In this document: positions 1 to 8,235 of the stretch, one piece after another
Numbering within the stretch: position 1 is the first letter of the stretch
How the letters are laid out: each line of letters begins with the position of its first letter
NCBI GenBank assembly: GCA_964513675.1
Contig: CAZEOD010000038.1
Coordinates: 1 to 24,791, forward strand
Length of the DNA: 24,791 nt
Direction of reading: 5' to 3'
Source of the DNA: CALFVT01 sp964513675
GTDB taxonomy: Bacteria > Pseudomonadota > Alphaproteobacteria > Caulobacterales > Maricaulaceae
Translations under genes and position numbers: made by a program
Notes under the pieces: generated by a model
Database searches by the model: none
Told to the model about the DNA's origin: nothing
Seen by the model: only the letters and a program-made list of their open reading frames with translations

Positions 1-14
1 GCTAAACGCCCTCG

Positions 15-767
15 ATGCGCGCAGATAATGCTGATAACACCGCAAAACCGTGGATGGCGACGGTTTTGACCCTCTTTCCAGAGGCCTTTCCGGGCGTTTT
101 GGATACGTCTATCATTGGAACAGCAAAAAAGAATCAGCTTTGGGGCCTAGAAACTATAGACATACGGGATTTTTCCGCTAATAAGCACCGCACTGTAGAT
201 GGCCCGCCTGCCGGCGGCGGCCCCGGAATGGTTATTAAACCTGATGTGGCTGCAAAAGCAATCGACAGTGTGGCTCTCTCTGATGATAGCCGACCCTTAA
301 TATATTTGTCCCCTCGCGGGGCGCGCCTGACCCAAAAACGTGTCAGAGAGCTAGCTGCGGGATCGGGACTTATTGTGTTTTGTGGACGGTTTGAGGGGCT
401 AGACCAACGTGTGATTGAGGCGCGGGAGATTGAAGAAATTTCCCTTGGCGACTTTGTTCTCGCGGGGGGAGAGGTTGCAGCGCAAGCCATGATTGAGGCG
501 TGCGTTCGGCTTATTCCCGGTGTTCTCGGTAGTCATGAGAGCACGGTCGAAGAAAGTTTTGAAGACGGCTTGTTAGAGTATCCACTCTATACAAAACCGT
601 CAAATTGGGATGGTCGGGATATTCCGCCCGTTTTATTGTCTGGGAACCATAAGGCTATTGCTGCATGGAAACGGGCGCAAAGTGAAGAGATAACAAAGGC
701 GCGCCGCCCTGATCTTTGGGAAAAGAGCAGACGGCCCCAAAAGGAGACCGGTCATGAACGTGATTGA
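15..767 (+). CDS. trmD: tRNA (guanine-N1)-methyltransferase TrmD
   Basis: Methylates N1 of G37 next to the anticodon of some tRNAs using S-adenosylmethionine, which prevents +1 frameshifting. The protein has the TrmD N-terminal signature VLTLFPEAFPG, the loop HRTVDGPPAGGGPGMV, the FCGRFEGLDQRV segment and the trefoil-knot motif SLGDFVLAGGE, followed by the usual C-terminal domain with SGNHKAIAAWKR. The length of 250 residues is normal. I kept the ATG at 15 because relatives often carry a few residues before the W-x-A-x-VLTLFPE block; an ATG at 54 is the alternative, and neither has a clear ribosome binding site. The last 14 bp overlap rplS, matching the conserved trmD-rplS order. rimM is expected just upstream, outside the window. 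Confidence 0.96.
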   Translation: MRADNADNTAKPWMATVLTLFPEAFPGVLDTSIIGTAKKNQLWGLETIDIRDFSANKHRTVDGPPAGGGPGMVIKPDVAAKAIDSVALSDDSRPLIYLSPRGARLTQKRVRELAAGSGLIVFCGRFEGLDQRVIEAREIEEISLGDFVLAGGEVAAQAMIEACVRLIPGVLGSHESTVEESFEDGLLEYPLYTKPSNWDGRDIPPVLLSGNHKAIAAWKRAQSEEITKARRPDLWEKSRRPQKETGHERD

Positions 768-1146
768 GAAACTAAATAAAAAAGAAGAAGCTCGCTTGCT
801 TGAAGCGGGTAAAGTTATTCCTGATTTTTCAGCGGGTGATACGCTGATCGTGCAGGTTCGGATTACAGAAGGTAACCGGACACGTCTTCAGGCCTTTGAA
901 GGCGTTTGTATTGCGCGCTCTGGCGCCGGCCTAAACGAGAGCTTTACAGTTCGTAAAATTTCTTATGGTGAAGGCGTTGAACGTGTTTTCCCTGTTTACT
1001 CACCGCTTGTTGAAGCGATTGAAATTAAGCGTAAAGGTAAGGTTCGCCGCGCCAAGCTTTATTATCTTCGTGAGCGCCGCGGAAAATCAGCGCGTATCGT
1101 TGAGCGGACAACAGGCCGCGGTATTACGCAGCGCTCCAAAAAATAA
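754..1146 (+). CDS. rplS: 50S ribosomal protein L19
   Basis: Large-subunit ribosomal protein L19, located at the 30S-50S interface. The 130-residue product matches the family along its length: the N-terminal helix MNVIEKLNKKEEARLL, the beta core GDTLIVQVRITEGNRTRLQAFEGVCIARSG, then SFTVRKISYGEGVERVFPVYSP and the basic tail KVRRAKLYYLRERRGKSARI. The start codon lies inside the end of trmD, with a strong AAGGAG site about 8 bases upstream, so the two genes are translationally coupled. A rho-independent terminator follows 24 bases after the stop and closes the operon. Confidence 0.98.
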   Translation: MNVIEKLNKKEEARLLEAGKVIPDFSAGDTLIVQVRITEGNRTRLQAFEGVCIARSGAGLNESFTVRKISYGEGVERVFPVYSPLVEAIEIKRKGKVRRAKLYYLRERRGKSARIVERTTGRGITQRSKK

Positions 1147-1170
1147 GCGCGAAAAATTTCCAGATTTCAA

Positions 1171-1197
1171 AACCCGTCTTTTCAGGCGGGTTTTTTT
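1171..1197 (+). terminator. rho-independent terminator of trmD-rplS
   Basis: The sequence AACCCGTC, a loop TTTTCA and GGCGGGTT form an 8-bp stem with one G-T wobble. A run of T residues follows directly. It sits just after the rplS stop. Confidence 0.9.
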
Positions 1198-1230
1198 ATG
1201 GGCTAGCGTTATTTCTCAGATATATTACCC

Positions 1231-1259
1231 TTGCAATCTACTGGCGGGGTCAGAATAAT
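1231..1259 (+). promoter_or_regulatory. putative sigma70-type promoter of the metalloprotease gene
   Basis: TTGCAA at 1231-1236 and AATAAT at 1254-1259 are separated by 17 bp, 23 bp upstream of the ATG at 1283 and just past the rplS terminator. Four of six and five of six positions match the -35 and -10 consensus. A GGAGA ribosome binding site precedes the ATG. This is read by eye only. Confidence 0.45.
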
Positions 1260-1282
1260 CGCCAGATAAATGGAGAGACTCA

Positions 1283-3739
1283 ATGCGCGCAGCTTTTTTG
1301 ATAGTTTTACTTGGGTTTATTGGGTTGATAATGGCAGGGTGTTCGCCTGAAACATCAAAATCTTCCGACCCTCTGGCGGGGCTCGATCACCGCGCAGGAT
1401 TTATTGATCTTTATGTTGATGCCAATAAAAATAAAGTCCTCGCGAAGCTCCCCAAGGCTGATGCGGACGGTGTGTCTTTACGCTTTATCCATACAGCGCG
1501 ATTAACGGCGGGACTTGGTTCTAATCCCGTCGGGCTTGATCGAGGCTGGGGCAATAGCGGGCAGATCATTGTTTTCCGAAAGATTGGCAATAAAGTCATT
1601 ATCGAGGCCGAAAATACGCTCTACCGCGCCAATCCTGATAATCCTTTAGAGGCCAAAGCGGTGCGCGAAAGCTTTGCGCGCTCATTCCTCGCCAGTGCTG
1701 ATATTATACCCCATGCGGGCGGGCTTGTGATTGACTTAACGCCCTTTCTGACCAGTGACGTGCTTAATCTTCAGCAATATTTGAAAGATAGCGGACAGGG
1801 CAGTTTTACGCTCGCTAAAGACCGAACTTTAGTTGATACGAAAAATGTCTTTGCCTTTCCTGATAATGTTGAGATGGATGTCTTCTTCACGCTTAGCTCC
1901 AAAGATCCCGGCCGAGAGGTTGCGAGCACGGCGGCAAATGGGCGCGATGCGACTTTGGTGCAGCATCACTCTTTTGTTCGGCTGCCGAAAGCGGGCTTTA
2001 AATCTTTACCCGCAGACCCGCGCAGCGGCGCAATCGAAGTTGTGCATTATGATTATAGCGCGCCTTTATCTGGCCAAATAGAAACCCACCTTGCGCGGCG
2101 TTACCGCCTTGAAAAAGACGAAGACGGGAACACCATAAATCCGATTGTGTTTTATATTGATAGCGGCGCACCTGAACCTATTCGCTCGGCCTTGGTCGAA
2201 GGCGCCGCGTGGTGGGAAGCGGCCTTTGCGGCGGCGGGCTATCCCGATGGGTACCGCGTCGAGGTTTTGCCCGAAGACGCTCACCCGCTCGATATCCGCT
2301 ATAATGTCGTGCAATGGGTGCACCGGCAAACACGCGGCTGGTCTTATGGCGGCGGCGTATCTGACCCTCGCACGGGCGAGATGCTCAAGGGGCATGTTAA
2401 TCTTGGCAGCCTGCGTGTTCGCCAAGACCGAATGATTTTCGAAGGCCTTGCGGGAACAGCGCAAACTGATACGGGGGCCGCAGATGATCCCGTGCAGCTC
2501 GCCTTGGCGCGTATTCGCCAGCTTTCGGCCCATGAGGTCGGCCACGCCCTTGGCTTTGCGCATAATTTTGCGGCCAGCAGCTATAATAAAGGCTCGGTGA
2601 TGGATTACCCTGCGCCGGATGTGCGCGTCAAAGATGGCGCGCTTGATTTCTCACAAAGCTACGGCGTTGGCGTCGGTCCGTGGGATAAGTTTTCGGCGAC
2701 ATGGCTTTATGGTGATTTAACGGCCACGCAGCGCAGCGCCTTGATTCAAGACGCGCTCGATAATGATCTCATATATGTCGCCGATAGTGATGCCCGCAGC
2801 ACAGGCACAGCGCATCCTTTAGGCGCGGTATGGGATAATGGCGGTGATGCCGCAGAGGCTTTGGATGAGGTTATGGCCGTGCGGCGAATTGCACTTGATA
2901 ATTTCGGTCTTGACCGTATTCAAGACGGGCAGCCGCTTGCTGATTTAAATAAAGTCATCGTCCCGATTTATCTTTATCATCGCTACCAAACAGCGGCAGC
3001 GGCCAAACATATTGGCGGTATGACCTTTAATTATGGCCTGCGCGGCGATGGTCAGCCCGATGCCGAAATCGTCCCCGAAGCACAGCAACGCAAAGCATTG
3101 AATGCCATATTAAAAACGCTCGACCCCAAAGCACTGGATATCAAAGACGAGACGTTAGATTTACTGATGCCAAGCCTTGTGAGCTATAGCATTGCTGACA
3201 GTGATCGGGAGCTATTTCGGCGTACGGCCTCTCCGGCTTTTGATGTCTCAGCAGCCGCAGATACGGCGGCGGATTTGACCTTTGATGTTTTGCTGGATGC
3301 GCGCCGCGCCGCGCGCCTTGTTGAATTTAAACGGCGAGACGCAGCCAATATGGGGCTGAGCGATATGATCCAATCTGTGCGCAGCTATGTTATGCGTCCG
3401 GCAGGAAATGGCCGTAGCAGCGAAATTGCGAAGTCTATTCAAGCGCGATTTGTTTTTGCGTTAATGGAACTTGAAGCGAATCCGGCTGCAACGCCGGGGG
3501 TTAAGGCCCGCGCGGATGCTATGCTGCGGCGCGTGCAAGGTGATCTAAAAGGCCTAGGTCATGGTCTGTGGCTGACAGAGTTAATTGAGACGCATTTAGA
3601 GCGTGATGCGGTTGCCAATCCGCTTGTGACAAGGGCGAAGGCTCTGCCGCCCGGCAGTCCGATTGGCACGGGCGGGTTTCATGATCGCCTTACTCATGGC
3701 CAGCTTGAAACCTGCTGGCATTGTGAAAGCCTTGAATAA
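1283..3739 (+). CDS. zinc-dependent metalloprotease lipoprotein (DUF5117/DUF4953-type)
   Basis: Large secreted or envelope zinc metallopeptidase of 818 residues; substrate unknown. A signal peptide at residues 1-18 ends in a lipobox-like MAGC with Cys19, so it is probably a lipoprotein, although Met at -3 is not ideal. The N-terminal part has the beta-rich look of the DUF5117 region. The catalytic region carries HEVGHALGFAH at about residues 417-427 (HExxHxxGxxH, three zinc ligands) followed by SVMDYPAP, the methionine turn of metzincins. Upstream, WSYGGGVSDPRTGEMLKGHV is the conserved strand block of the DUF4953 family. The C-terminus ends with a CxxC pair (ETCWHCESLE). It is a single-gene unit with its own promoter and an ATG with a GGAGA site. 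The family is recognised from motifs; precise Pfam boundaries were not checked. Confidence 0.88.
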   Translation: MRAAFLIVLLGFIGLIMAGCSPETSKSSDPLAGLDHRAGFIDLYVDANKNKVLAKLPKADADGVSLRFIHTARLTAGLGSNPVGLDRGWGNSGQIIVFRKIGNKVIIEAENTLYRANPDNPLEAKAVRESFARSFLASADIIPHAGGLVIDLTPFLTSDVLNLQQYLKDSGQGSFTLAKDRTLVDTKNVFAFPDNVEMDVFFTLSSKDPGREVASTAANGRDATLVQHHSFVRLPKAGFKSLPADPRSGAIEVVHYDYSAPLSGQIETHLARRYRLEKDEDGNTINPIVFYIDSGAPEPIRSALVEGAAWWEAAFAAAGYPDGYRVEVLPEDAHPLDIRYNVVQWVHRQTRGWSYGGGVSDPRTGEMLKGHVNLGSLRVRQDRMIFEGLAGTAQTDTGAADDPVQLALARIRQLSAHEVGHALGFAHNFAASSYNKGSVMDYPAPDVRVKDGALDFSQSYGVGVGPWDKFSATWLYGDLTATQRSALIQDALDNDLIYVADSDARSTGTAHPLGAVWDNGGDAAEALDEVMAVRRIALDNFGLDRIQDGQPLADLNKVIVPIYLYHRYQTAAAAKHIGGMTFNYGLRGDGQPDAEIVPEAQQRKALNAILKTLDPKALDIKDETLDLLMPSLVSYSIADSDRELFRRTASPAFDVSAAADTAADLTFDVLLDARRAARLVEFKRRDAANMGLSDMIQSVRSYVMRPAGNGRSSEIAKSIQARFVFALMELEANPAATPGVKARADAMLRRVQGDLKGLGHGLWLTELIETHLERDAVANPLVTRAKALPPGSPIGTGGFHDRLTHGQLETCWHCESLE

Positions 3740-3750
3740 AGCGCGATATA

Positions 3751-3768
3751 AATAGGTCCTGAGCCTAG
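3751..3768 (+). repeat. 18-bp direct repeat, copy 1 (upstream of fmt)
   Basis: AATAGGTCCTGAGCCTAG occurs here, 12 bases after the metalloprotease stop, and again exactly at 5492-5509, 13 bases after the truA stop. The two copies have the same orientation and bracket fmt-truA. Function unknown. Confidence 0.8.
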
Positions 3769-3800
3769 ACCCAGCCAAACAAGCCCGCTAAAGCCTGCGC

Positions 3801-4730
3801 ATGAGCTTACGTATTGTTTTTATGGGCACGCCAGAATTTGCTGTGCCGTCTTTATCCGAAATTCTATCAAGCGGTTATGAGGTTGTGCGTGTTTACACCC
3901 AACCGCCCCGCCGGGCGGGCCGCGGTAAGGCGGTGAAAAAATCGGCGGTTCACGATTTTTCCGACGCCATGGGCCTGCCGGTTGAAACGCCTGAGAGCTT
4001 TCGCAAATCCAGCGTGATTGATAGTCTTGACGCGCTAGGGGCTGATGTCGCCTGCGTTGTGGCTTATGGCCAAATCCTGCCGCAACGTGCCTTAACTGCG
4101 CCGCGGCTGGGCTGTTTAAATCTTCATGCCTCATTATTGCCGAGGTGGCGCGGCGCGGCCCCGATACAGCGCGCGATCATGGCCGGCGATCTGGAGACAG
4201 GCGTTCAAATTCAGCAAATGGAGCGTGGTCTTGATACGGGCGATATTGTCATGAGTGCCACCCAGCCCATATATGCCGATGATACGGCGCAAAGTCTGCA
4301 TGACCGCCTTTCCCAACAGGGCGCGCAGCTCTGGCCGCCGGTCTTAGCGGCCCTCTCGCGCGGAGGCCTGACGGCAACGCCGCAAATAGGCGAGGCGACA
4401 TATGCGCATAAAATTGATAAAGCCGAATCGCGTCTGGATTGGAGCCGCACGGCCGCTGAGCTTGATTGCCATATTCGCGGTCTGGCCCCATCTCCGGGGG
4501 CGTGGACAGAGCTGGGCGGTAAGCGCGTTAAAATTCATATGGCCGAAGTCGGCGATGCCGAATCTGGGTCAGCTCCCAAGCCCGGCACGGTCTTAGATGA
4601 TGCTTTATCTATTGCGTGTAAAGGCGGAACACTTCGCCTGACTGATGTCCAACCTGCCGGCAAAGGTAAAATGAGCGCGGCCGATTTTCTACGCGGTACA
4701 CCGATTAAAGCGGGGAGTGTTTTAGCCTAA
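3801..4730 (+). CDS. fmt: methionyl-tRNA formyltransferase
   Basis: Transfers a formyl group from 10-formyltetrahydrofolate to the methionine on initiator tRNA in the cytoplasm. The 309 residues show the N-terminal Rossmann domain (LRIVFMGTPEFAVPSL), the folate-binding and catalytic block NLHASLLPRWRGAAPIQRAI with the SLLP motif, the GVQIQQMERGLDTGDIV segment with the catalytic Asp, and a C-terminal OB-fold region from about residue 205. The ATG at 3801 has no strong ribosome binding site but gives the family N-terminus exactly. The stop overlaps the truA start (TAATG), so the two are coupled. In many bacteria def lies directly upstream of fmt; here def is about 16 kb away at 20454-20972. Confidence 0.97.
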   Translation: MSLRIVFMGTPEFAVPSLSEILSSGYEVVRVYTQPPRRAGRGKAVKKSAVHDFSDAMGLPVETPESFRKSSVIDSLDALGADVACVVAYGQILPQRALTAPRLGCLNLHASLLPRWRGAAPIQRAIMAGDLETGVQIQQMERGLDTGDIVMSATQPIYADDTAQSLHDRLSQQGAQLWPPVLAALSRGGLTATPQIGEATYAHKIDKAESRLDWSRTAAELDCHIRGLAPSPGAWTELGGKRVKIHMAEVGDAESGSAPKPGTVLDDALSIACKGGTLRLTDVQPAGKGKMSAADFLRGTPIKAGSVLA

Positions 4731-5479
4731 TGCCCCGCTATAAACTGACCATTGAATATGACGGCGCGCCTTATATGGGCTGGCAGATTCAAAAACATGG
4801 GCCGAGTGTGCAGGGCGCGCTGCAAGACGCGATTGCAAAGCTAAACGGGGCGCCGGCTATTGTTCAGGGGGCTGGGCGCACCGATGCCGGCGTTCATGCA
4901 CTGGGCCAAACGGCGCATGTCGATTTGGTCAAAGATTTACGGGCGGATAAAGTTCGCGATGCGCTTAATTATCATCTTGGTAAGAACCCGATTTCTATTC
5001 TGGACTCTGTGCGCGCCGATGATGAGTTTCACGCGCGCTTTGATGCGATAGAACGCAATTACATCTACCGTATTTTAGATCGGCGTCCCCGCCTTGCACT
5101 GGATCGGGGACGGGTTTGGCGTATTCCTGTTCGGCTAGATGTCGGCGCGATGCACCGCGCGGCGCAATGTTTGATCGGGGAGCATGATTTCACAACTTTT
5201 CGCGATACGAATTGCCAAGCCAAAAGCCCTATCCGCAGCGTTGATGAAATCACAGTCGAGCGCGTGGATTCAGAAGTCCATATCTTTGTCAGGGCGCGCT
5301 CTTTTCTGCACCGCCAAGTCCGCAGTTTTGTCGGAAGCCTTGCCGAAGTCGGGCGCGGTTATTGGGATGAAAGCCAAATGCAAGACGCTCTAGAGGCGCG
5401 GGCGCGTACGGCCTGCGGCCCTGTAGCGCCAGCAGACGGGCTTTATTTACTCGATGTGATCTACCCAAATCCGGCGTGA
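4730..5479 (+). CDS. truA: tRNA pseudouridine(38-40) synthase TruA
   Basis: Converts uridines 38-40 in the anticodon arm of many tRNAs to pseudouridine. The 249 residues include the N-terminal MPRYKLTIEYDGAPYMGWQ, the active-site block GAGRTDAGVHALGQ with the catalytic Asp52, the FHARFDAIERNYIYRI segment, and the C-terminal FLHRQVRSFVGSL and VAPADGLYL motifs typical of TruA. The start codon overlaps the fmt stop by one base, so it is translated as the second gene of an fmt-truA operon. No clear terminator is visible in the 59 bp before the convergent gene; the second 18-bp repeat lies there. Confidence 0.97.
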   Translation: MPRYKLTIEYDGAPYMGWQIQKHGPSVQGALQDAIAKLNGAPAIVQGAGRTDAGVHALGQTAHVDLVKDLRADKVRDALNYHLGKNPISILDSVRADDEFHARFDAIERNYIYRILDRRPRLALDRGRVWRIPVRLDVGAMHRAAQCLIGEHDFTTFRDTNCQAKSPIRSVDEITVERVDSEVHIFVRARSFLHRQVRSFVGSLAEVGRGYWDESQMQDALEARARTACGPVAPADGLYLLDVIYPNPA

Positions 5480-5491
5480 TTTTTAGAAATT

Positions 5492-5509
5492 AATAGGTCC
5501 TGAGCCTAG
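5492..5509 (+). repeat. 18-bp direct repeat, copy 2 (downstream of truA)
   Basis: Exact copy of the sequence at 3751-3768. It lies between the convergent ends of truA and the membrane protein gene, 13 bases after the truA stop. No third copy was seen in the window. Confidence 0.8.
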
Positions 5510-5538
5510 CCTAACAGCCAATGAGGTTAATTATCCGC

Positions 5539-6162
5539 CTAACTCAAGAGCTGCACCACAGCGGTTAATATAATTAATAATCCAAGGGCGTGAACAATAC
5601 AGGCGGCGAAAACACTGCCAATTAAACCCATATCTCCCAGTTTATAGGCCAAGCGAATATCAGCAAAGAGCCAGCCAATATAAAGCGTAAATGCGGCAAA
5701 ATTGGCGATCATGATGGGCATAAGCCCCGCCTTTGCTAAAACGATTAAGAGTGTTAGCGGAATAAGCGCTAAAAACACCATCCAGTGGCGCACACAGGCC
5801 CAGCGGTAAAAGCTGGCCCGCTTTTCAAATATCGCCCGTTTTTCAAATATCGCCCGCTTTTCAAATATCAATGACAATATGAAAGCCGTCAGGGTAAAGG
5901 CCAATAGATAAAAGAAAAATGTGAGTCCGATGTGAAGGGCTGGAAATCCATTGCCGAGGTCAATCCCTTCTTGGGCGGCTAAAGATTGGCGCAAAACCGC
6001 GACATTGCGCGCGAGAATAACAAAGAGTAAAACAGAGCCGCCTATGGCCGGAAGTGAGTTTTGAAACGCTGCGCGGGGATTGCCAAAATAGGCGTTGAAA
6101 TCATCAGCAGGCGCGCGCCCTAAAAGCGCAATAACGCCGCGAGCACCGCGCGGTATCATCAT
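5539..6162 (-). CDS. hypothetical multi-pass inner-membrane protein with IFEKRA repeats
   Basis: I do not recognise a family. The 207 residues are strongly hydrophobic, with about four to five predicted membrane segments: roughly residues 38-58, 77-100, 123-143, 147-165 and 180-205. Residues 99-116 are three perfect copies of the hexapeptide IFEKRA at the end of the second helix, in the basic loop expected on the cytoplasmic side; the third copy runs on into S-F. The start overlaps the dapE stop by 4 bp (ATGA), so translation probably depends on dapE reading. A second ATG follows directly. No functional residues can be named. A role connected with dapE is not implied by the sequence; the overlap shows only co-transcription. 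Confidence 0.75.
   Translation of the reverse strand: MMIPRGARGVIALLGRAPADDFNAYFGNPRAAFQNSLPAIGGSVLLFVILARNVAVLRQSLAAQEGIDLGNGFPALHIGLTFFFYLLAFTLTAFILSLIFEKRAIFEKRAIFEKRASFYRWACVRHWMVFLALIPLTLLIVLAKAGLMPIMIANFAAFTLYIGWLFADIRLAYKLGDMGLIGSVFAACIVHALGLLIILTAVVQLLS
5816..5869 (-). repeat. three tandem 18-bp repeats inside a coding sequence
   Basis: Three 18-bp units differing at one base (the middle copy reads GCCCGTTTTT where the others read GCCCGCTTTT). On the minus strand each encodes IFEKRA, so copy-number change leaves the frame intact. The near identity points to recent slippage expansion. Confidence 0.92.
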
Positions 6163-7322
6163 GCAAAATAACGGGTTAGCACCGCCTTATAAATTTTGGC
6201 GAGCGCGCGGATGTCTGCGGTGTTCACCCGCTCATTGACTTGGTGCATCGTCGCGCCGACGAGGCCAAATTCAGCGACATTGGCATAATGGGTGATAAAG
6301 CGCGCATCAGATGTTCCGCCCGATGTCGATAATATTGGCCGCACGCCAAGTACAGATTCTGCTGCGTCTTGCATCACATCGGTCAGCTTACAAGGCGCGG
6401 TCATGAAGGCCTCTCCCGATATCCGCAGCGTGAGGTCTATTTGGCCCTCAAATCCATCTTGTGCGGCTTTGACAATAGTTTTGATCCAGTCGGATAAATC
6501 CGCGCCCGTATGATGAGTGTTAAAGCGAATATTAAACCGTGCAAAGGCGGTTTCAGGGATCATATTTTCTGTCGGGTTCCCAATATCCATGGTTGTAATT
6601 TCCAGATTAGAGGGCTGGAAAAACTCATTCCCGTCATCCAAATGCCGCGCCGTGAGGTGGGACAGCATAGATATCAAAACCGGCGCCGGATTCAGCGCGC
6701 GGTGCGGATAGGCAACATGGCCTTGTTTCCCTGTCACGGTAATTTCAGCATTCAGCGAGCCGCGCCGGCCATTTTTTAACATCTCGCCCATATGGTCGGG
6801 ATTGGTAGGCTCTCCGACAAGGCAATCATCAATCACTTCACCTTCATCGGCAATCGCTGCGAGAAGTTTCTTTGTGCCGTTAATCGCAATGCCTTCTTCA
6901 TCCCCTGTAATTAAAAAGGAAATCGAGCCTTTGGGTGTTGGGGTTTCAGCTAAAAACTGCTCAAGGCCTGCGACGAAAGACGCAATCGCGCCTTTCATAT
7001 CCGCTGCGCCGCGGCCCCATAATTGGTTATCTCTGATTGTGCCTTGAAAGGGGTCATCTTCCCATTTGTCCATTTCGCCTGGCGGGACAACATCGACGTG
7101 ACCGGCAAAACAAAAATTTGGCTGGGCTGTGCCGAGGCGGGCATAAAGATTATCCACCGCCGCCGCGCCCTCGCCAAAGACATATCGGCGGCAGCTAAAG
7201 CCCATGCCCGTTAAAGTCCCCTCAAGCAAATCTAAAGCGCCGGCGTCAATCGGCGTGATAGAAGGTTTGCGGATCAGCGCAATCGCGTAATCAACAGGGT
7301 CAAGGGGTAGCGTATCTGTCAT
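6159..7322 (-). CDS. dapE: succinyl-diaminopimelate desuccinylase
   Basis: Hydrolyses N-succinyl-L,L-diaminopimelate to L,L-diaminopimelate and succinate in the succinylase branch of lysine biosynthesis. It is an M20-family dizinc enzyme. The 387 residues contain FAGHVDVVPPG (His75, Asp77), GRGAADMKG (bridging Asp108), ITGDEEG (catalytic Glu142 and metal ligand Glu143), VGEPT, and GATMHQVNERV near the C-terminus with the last metal-binding His. I chose the ATG at 7322, which fits the family length; an in-frame TTG at 7352 would add ten residues. No clear ribosome binding site is visible and two hairpins lie between it and dapD. It is preceded by dapD on the same strand and overlaps the next gene by 4 bp. 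Confidence 0.96.
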   Translation of the reverse strand: MTDTLPLDPVDYAIALIRKPSITPIDAGALDLLEGTLTGMGFSCRRYVFGEGAAAVDNLYARLGTAQPNFCFAGHVDVVPPGEMDKWEDDPFQGTIRDNQLWGRGAADMKGAIASFVAGLEQFLAETPTPKGSISFLITGDEEGIAINGTKKLLAAIADEGEVIDDCLVGEPTNPDHMGEMLKNGRRGSLNAEITVTGKQGHVAYPHRALNPAPVLISMLSHLTARHLDDGNEFFQPSNLEITTMDIGNPTENMIPETAFARFNIRFNTHHTGADLSDWIKTIVKAAQDGFEGQIDLTLRISGEAFMTAPCKLTDVMQDAAESVLGVRPILSTSGGTSDARFITHYANVAEFGLVGATMHQVNERVNTADIRALAKIYKAVLTRYFA

Positions 7323-7334
7323 GAGGGCTTTAAA

Positions 7335-7350
7335 GCGGGGAACGCCCCGC
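7335..7350 (-). other. GC-rich hairpin just upstream of dapE
   Basis: GCGGGG, loop AACG, CCCCGC: a 6-bp stem with a four-base loop, 12 bases before the dapE ATG. Read on the minus strand it is followed by TTTAAAG, so it could be a weak terminator or attenuator, or a structure limiting dapE translation. Confidence 0.45.
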
Positions 7351-7373
7351 AAGGCAAGAGCGGATATGCATTA

Positions 7374-7397
7374 TCAGCGGCGTCATTGCGCCGCTGA
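7374..7397 (-). terminator. strong inverted repeat directly after dapD
   Basis: TCAGCGGCG and CGCCGCTGA form a perfect 9-bp stem around the loop TCATTG, starting 7 bases after the dapD stop. No T-run follows on the minus strand, so full termination is uncertain; it may instead act as an mRNA-stabilising or partial termination structure between dapD and dapE. Confidence 0.45.
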
Positions 7398-7404
7398 GAG
7401 CGCG

Positions 7405-8235
7405 TTAATCGCGCAGTAATTCATTCACGCCTGTTTTCGAGCGTGTCTTGGCGTCGACTGTTTTGACAATGACGGCACAGGCGAGGCTATGAGAGCCGTC
7501 TTTGCTTGGGAGGCTCCCCGGTACAACGACAGAATAAGCCGGAACTTCGCCGTAGCTGATCTCGCCCGTGGCGCGGTTAAAGATTTTTGTCGATTGGCTT
7601 AGGAAAACGCCCATTGATAAGACGGCACCCTCGCGGACAATAACGCCTTCGGCGACTTCAGAACGCGCGCCGATGAAACAATTATCTTCAATAATGACAG
7701 GCGTGGCTTGTAGCGGTTCTAAAACGCCGCCAATGCCGACACCGCCGGACAGGTGACAGTTCTTCCCGATTTGCGCGCAAGAGCCAACGGTTGTCCATGT
7801 ATCTACCATTGTGCCGCTATCAACATAAGCGCCGATATTAACAAAGCTTGGCATTAACACCGCGCCCGGAGCGATATAGGCCCCCTTGCGAACAACCGCA
7901 TTAGGGACGGCGCGAAAGCCTGCGCTGCTAAATTCATCTGCACCCCAGCCTTTAAACTTGCTATCGACTTTATCCCACCAATTTCCAGCTTGCGGCCCGC
8001 CGCTTGCGAGCTCCATGCCTTGAATACGAAAGCCGAGTAGAACGGCTTTTTTGACCCATTCGCGGGCTTCCCAATCGCCGTTACCGTTTTTCTCAGCTGT
8101 GCGGAGCTCGCCGCCGTCAAGCAGGCGGATGGTTTCCCGAACGGCCTCTGGCGCCTCGCCTGTTGCGGCGGGTGATAGCTCACTACGGGCCTCCCATGCG
8201 GCTTCAACGGCGGTTTGTAGATCGGAATAAGACAT
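7405..8235 (-). CDS. dapD: 2,3,4,5-tetrahydropyridine-2,6-dicarboxylate N-succinyltransferase
   Basis: Transfers succinyl from succinyl-CoA to tetrahydrodipicolinate, the step before the aminotransferase and DapE in lysine and diaminopimelate synthesis. The 276 residues have the helical N-terminal domain (MSYSDLQTAVEAAWEAR), then a left-handed beta-helix of hexapeptide repeats (VRKGAYIAPGAVLMPSFVNIG, CFIGARSEVAEGVIVREGAV), the conserved YVDSGTMVDTWTTVGSCAQIG and HLSGGVGIGGVLEP blocks, and the PAYSVVVPGSLPS segment. The ATG at 8235 is chosen because a GGAG site lies 7 bases upstream and the product then begins as in the family; a longer reading frame upstream lacks such a site. It is followed by dapE 82 bp downstream. 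Confidence 0.97.
   Translation of the reverse strand: MSYSDLQTAVEAAWEARSELSPAATGEAPEAVRETIRLLDGGELRTAEKNGNGDWEAREWVKKAVLLGFRIQGMELASGGPQAGNWWDKVDSKFKGWGADEFSSAGFRAVPNAVVRKGAYIAPGAVLMPSFVNIGAYVDSGTMVDTWTTVGSCAQIGKNCHLSGGVGIGGVLEPLQATPVIIEDNCFIGARSEVAEGVIVREGAVLSMGVFLSQSTKIFNRATGEISYGEVPAYSVVVPGSLPSKDGSHSLACAVIVKTVDAKTRSKTGVNELLRD

Noticed and set aside
1..28. possible end of rimM overlapping the start of trmD
   Set aside because: Two frames are open here and the few residues visible do not resemble a RimM C-terminus clearly enough.
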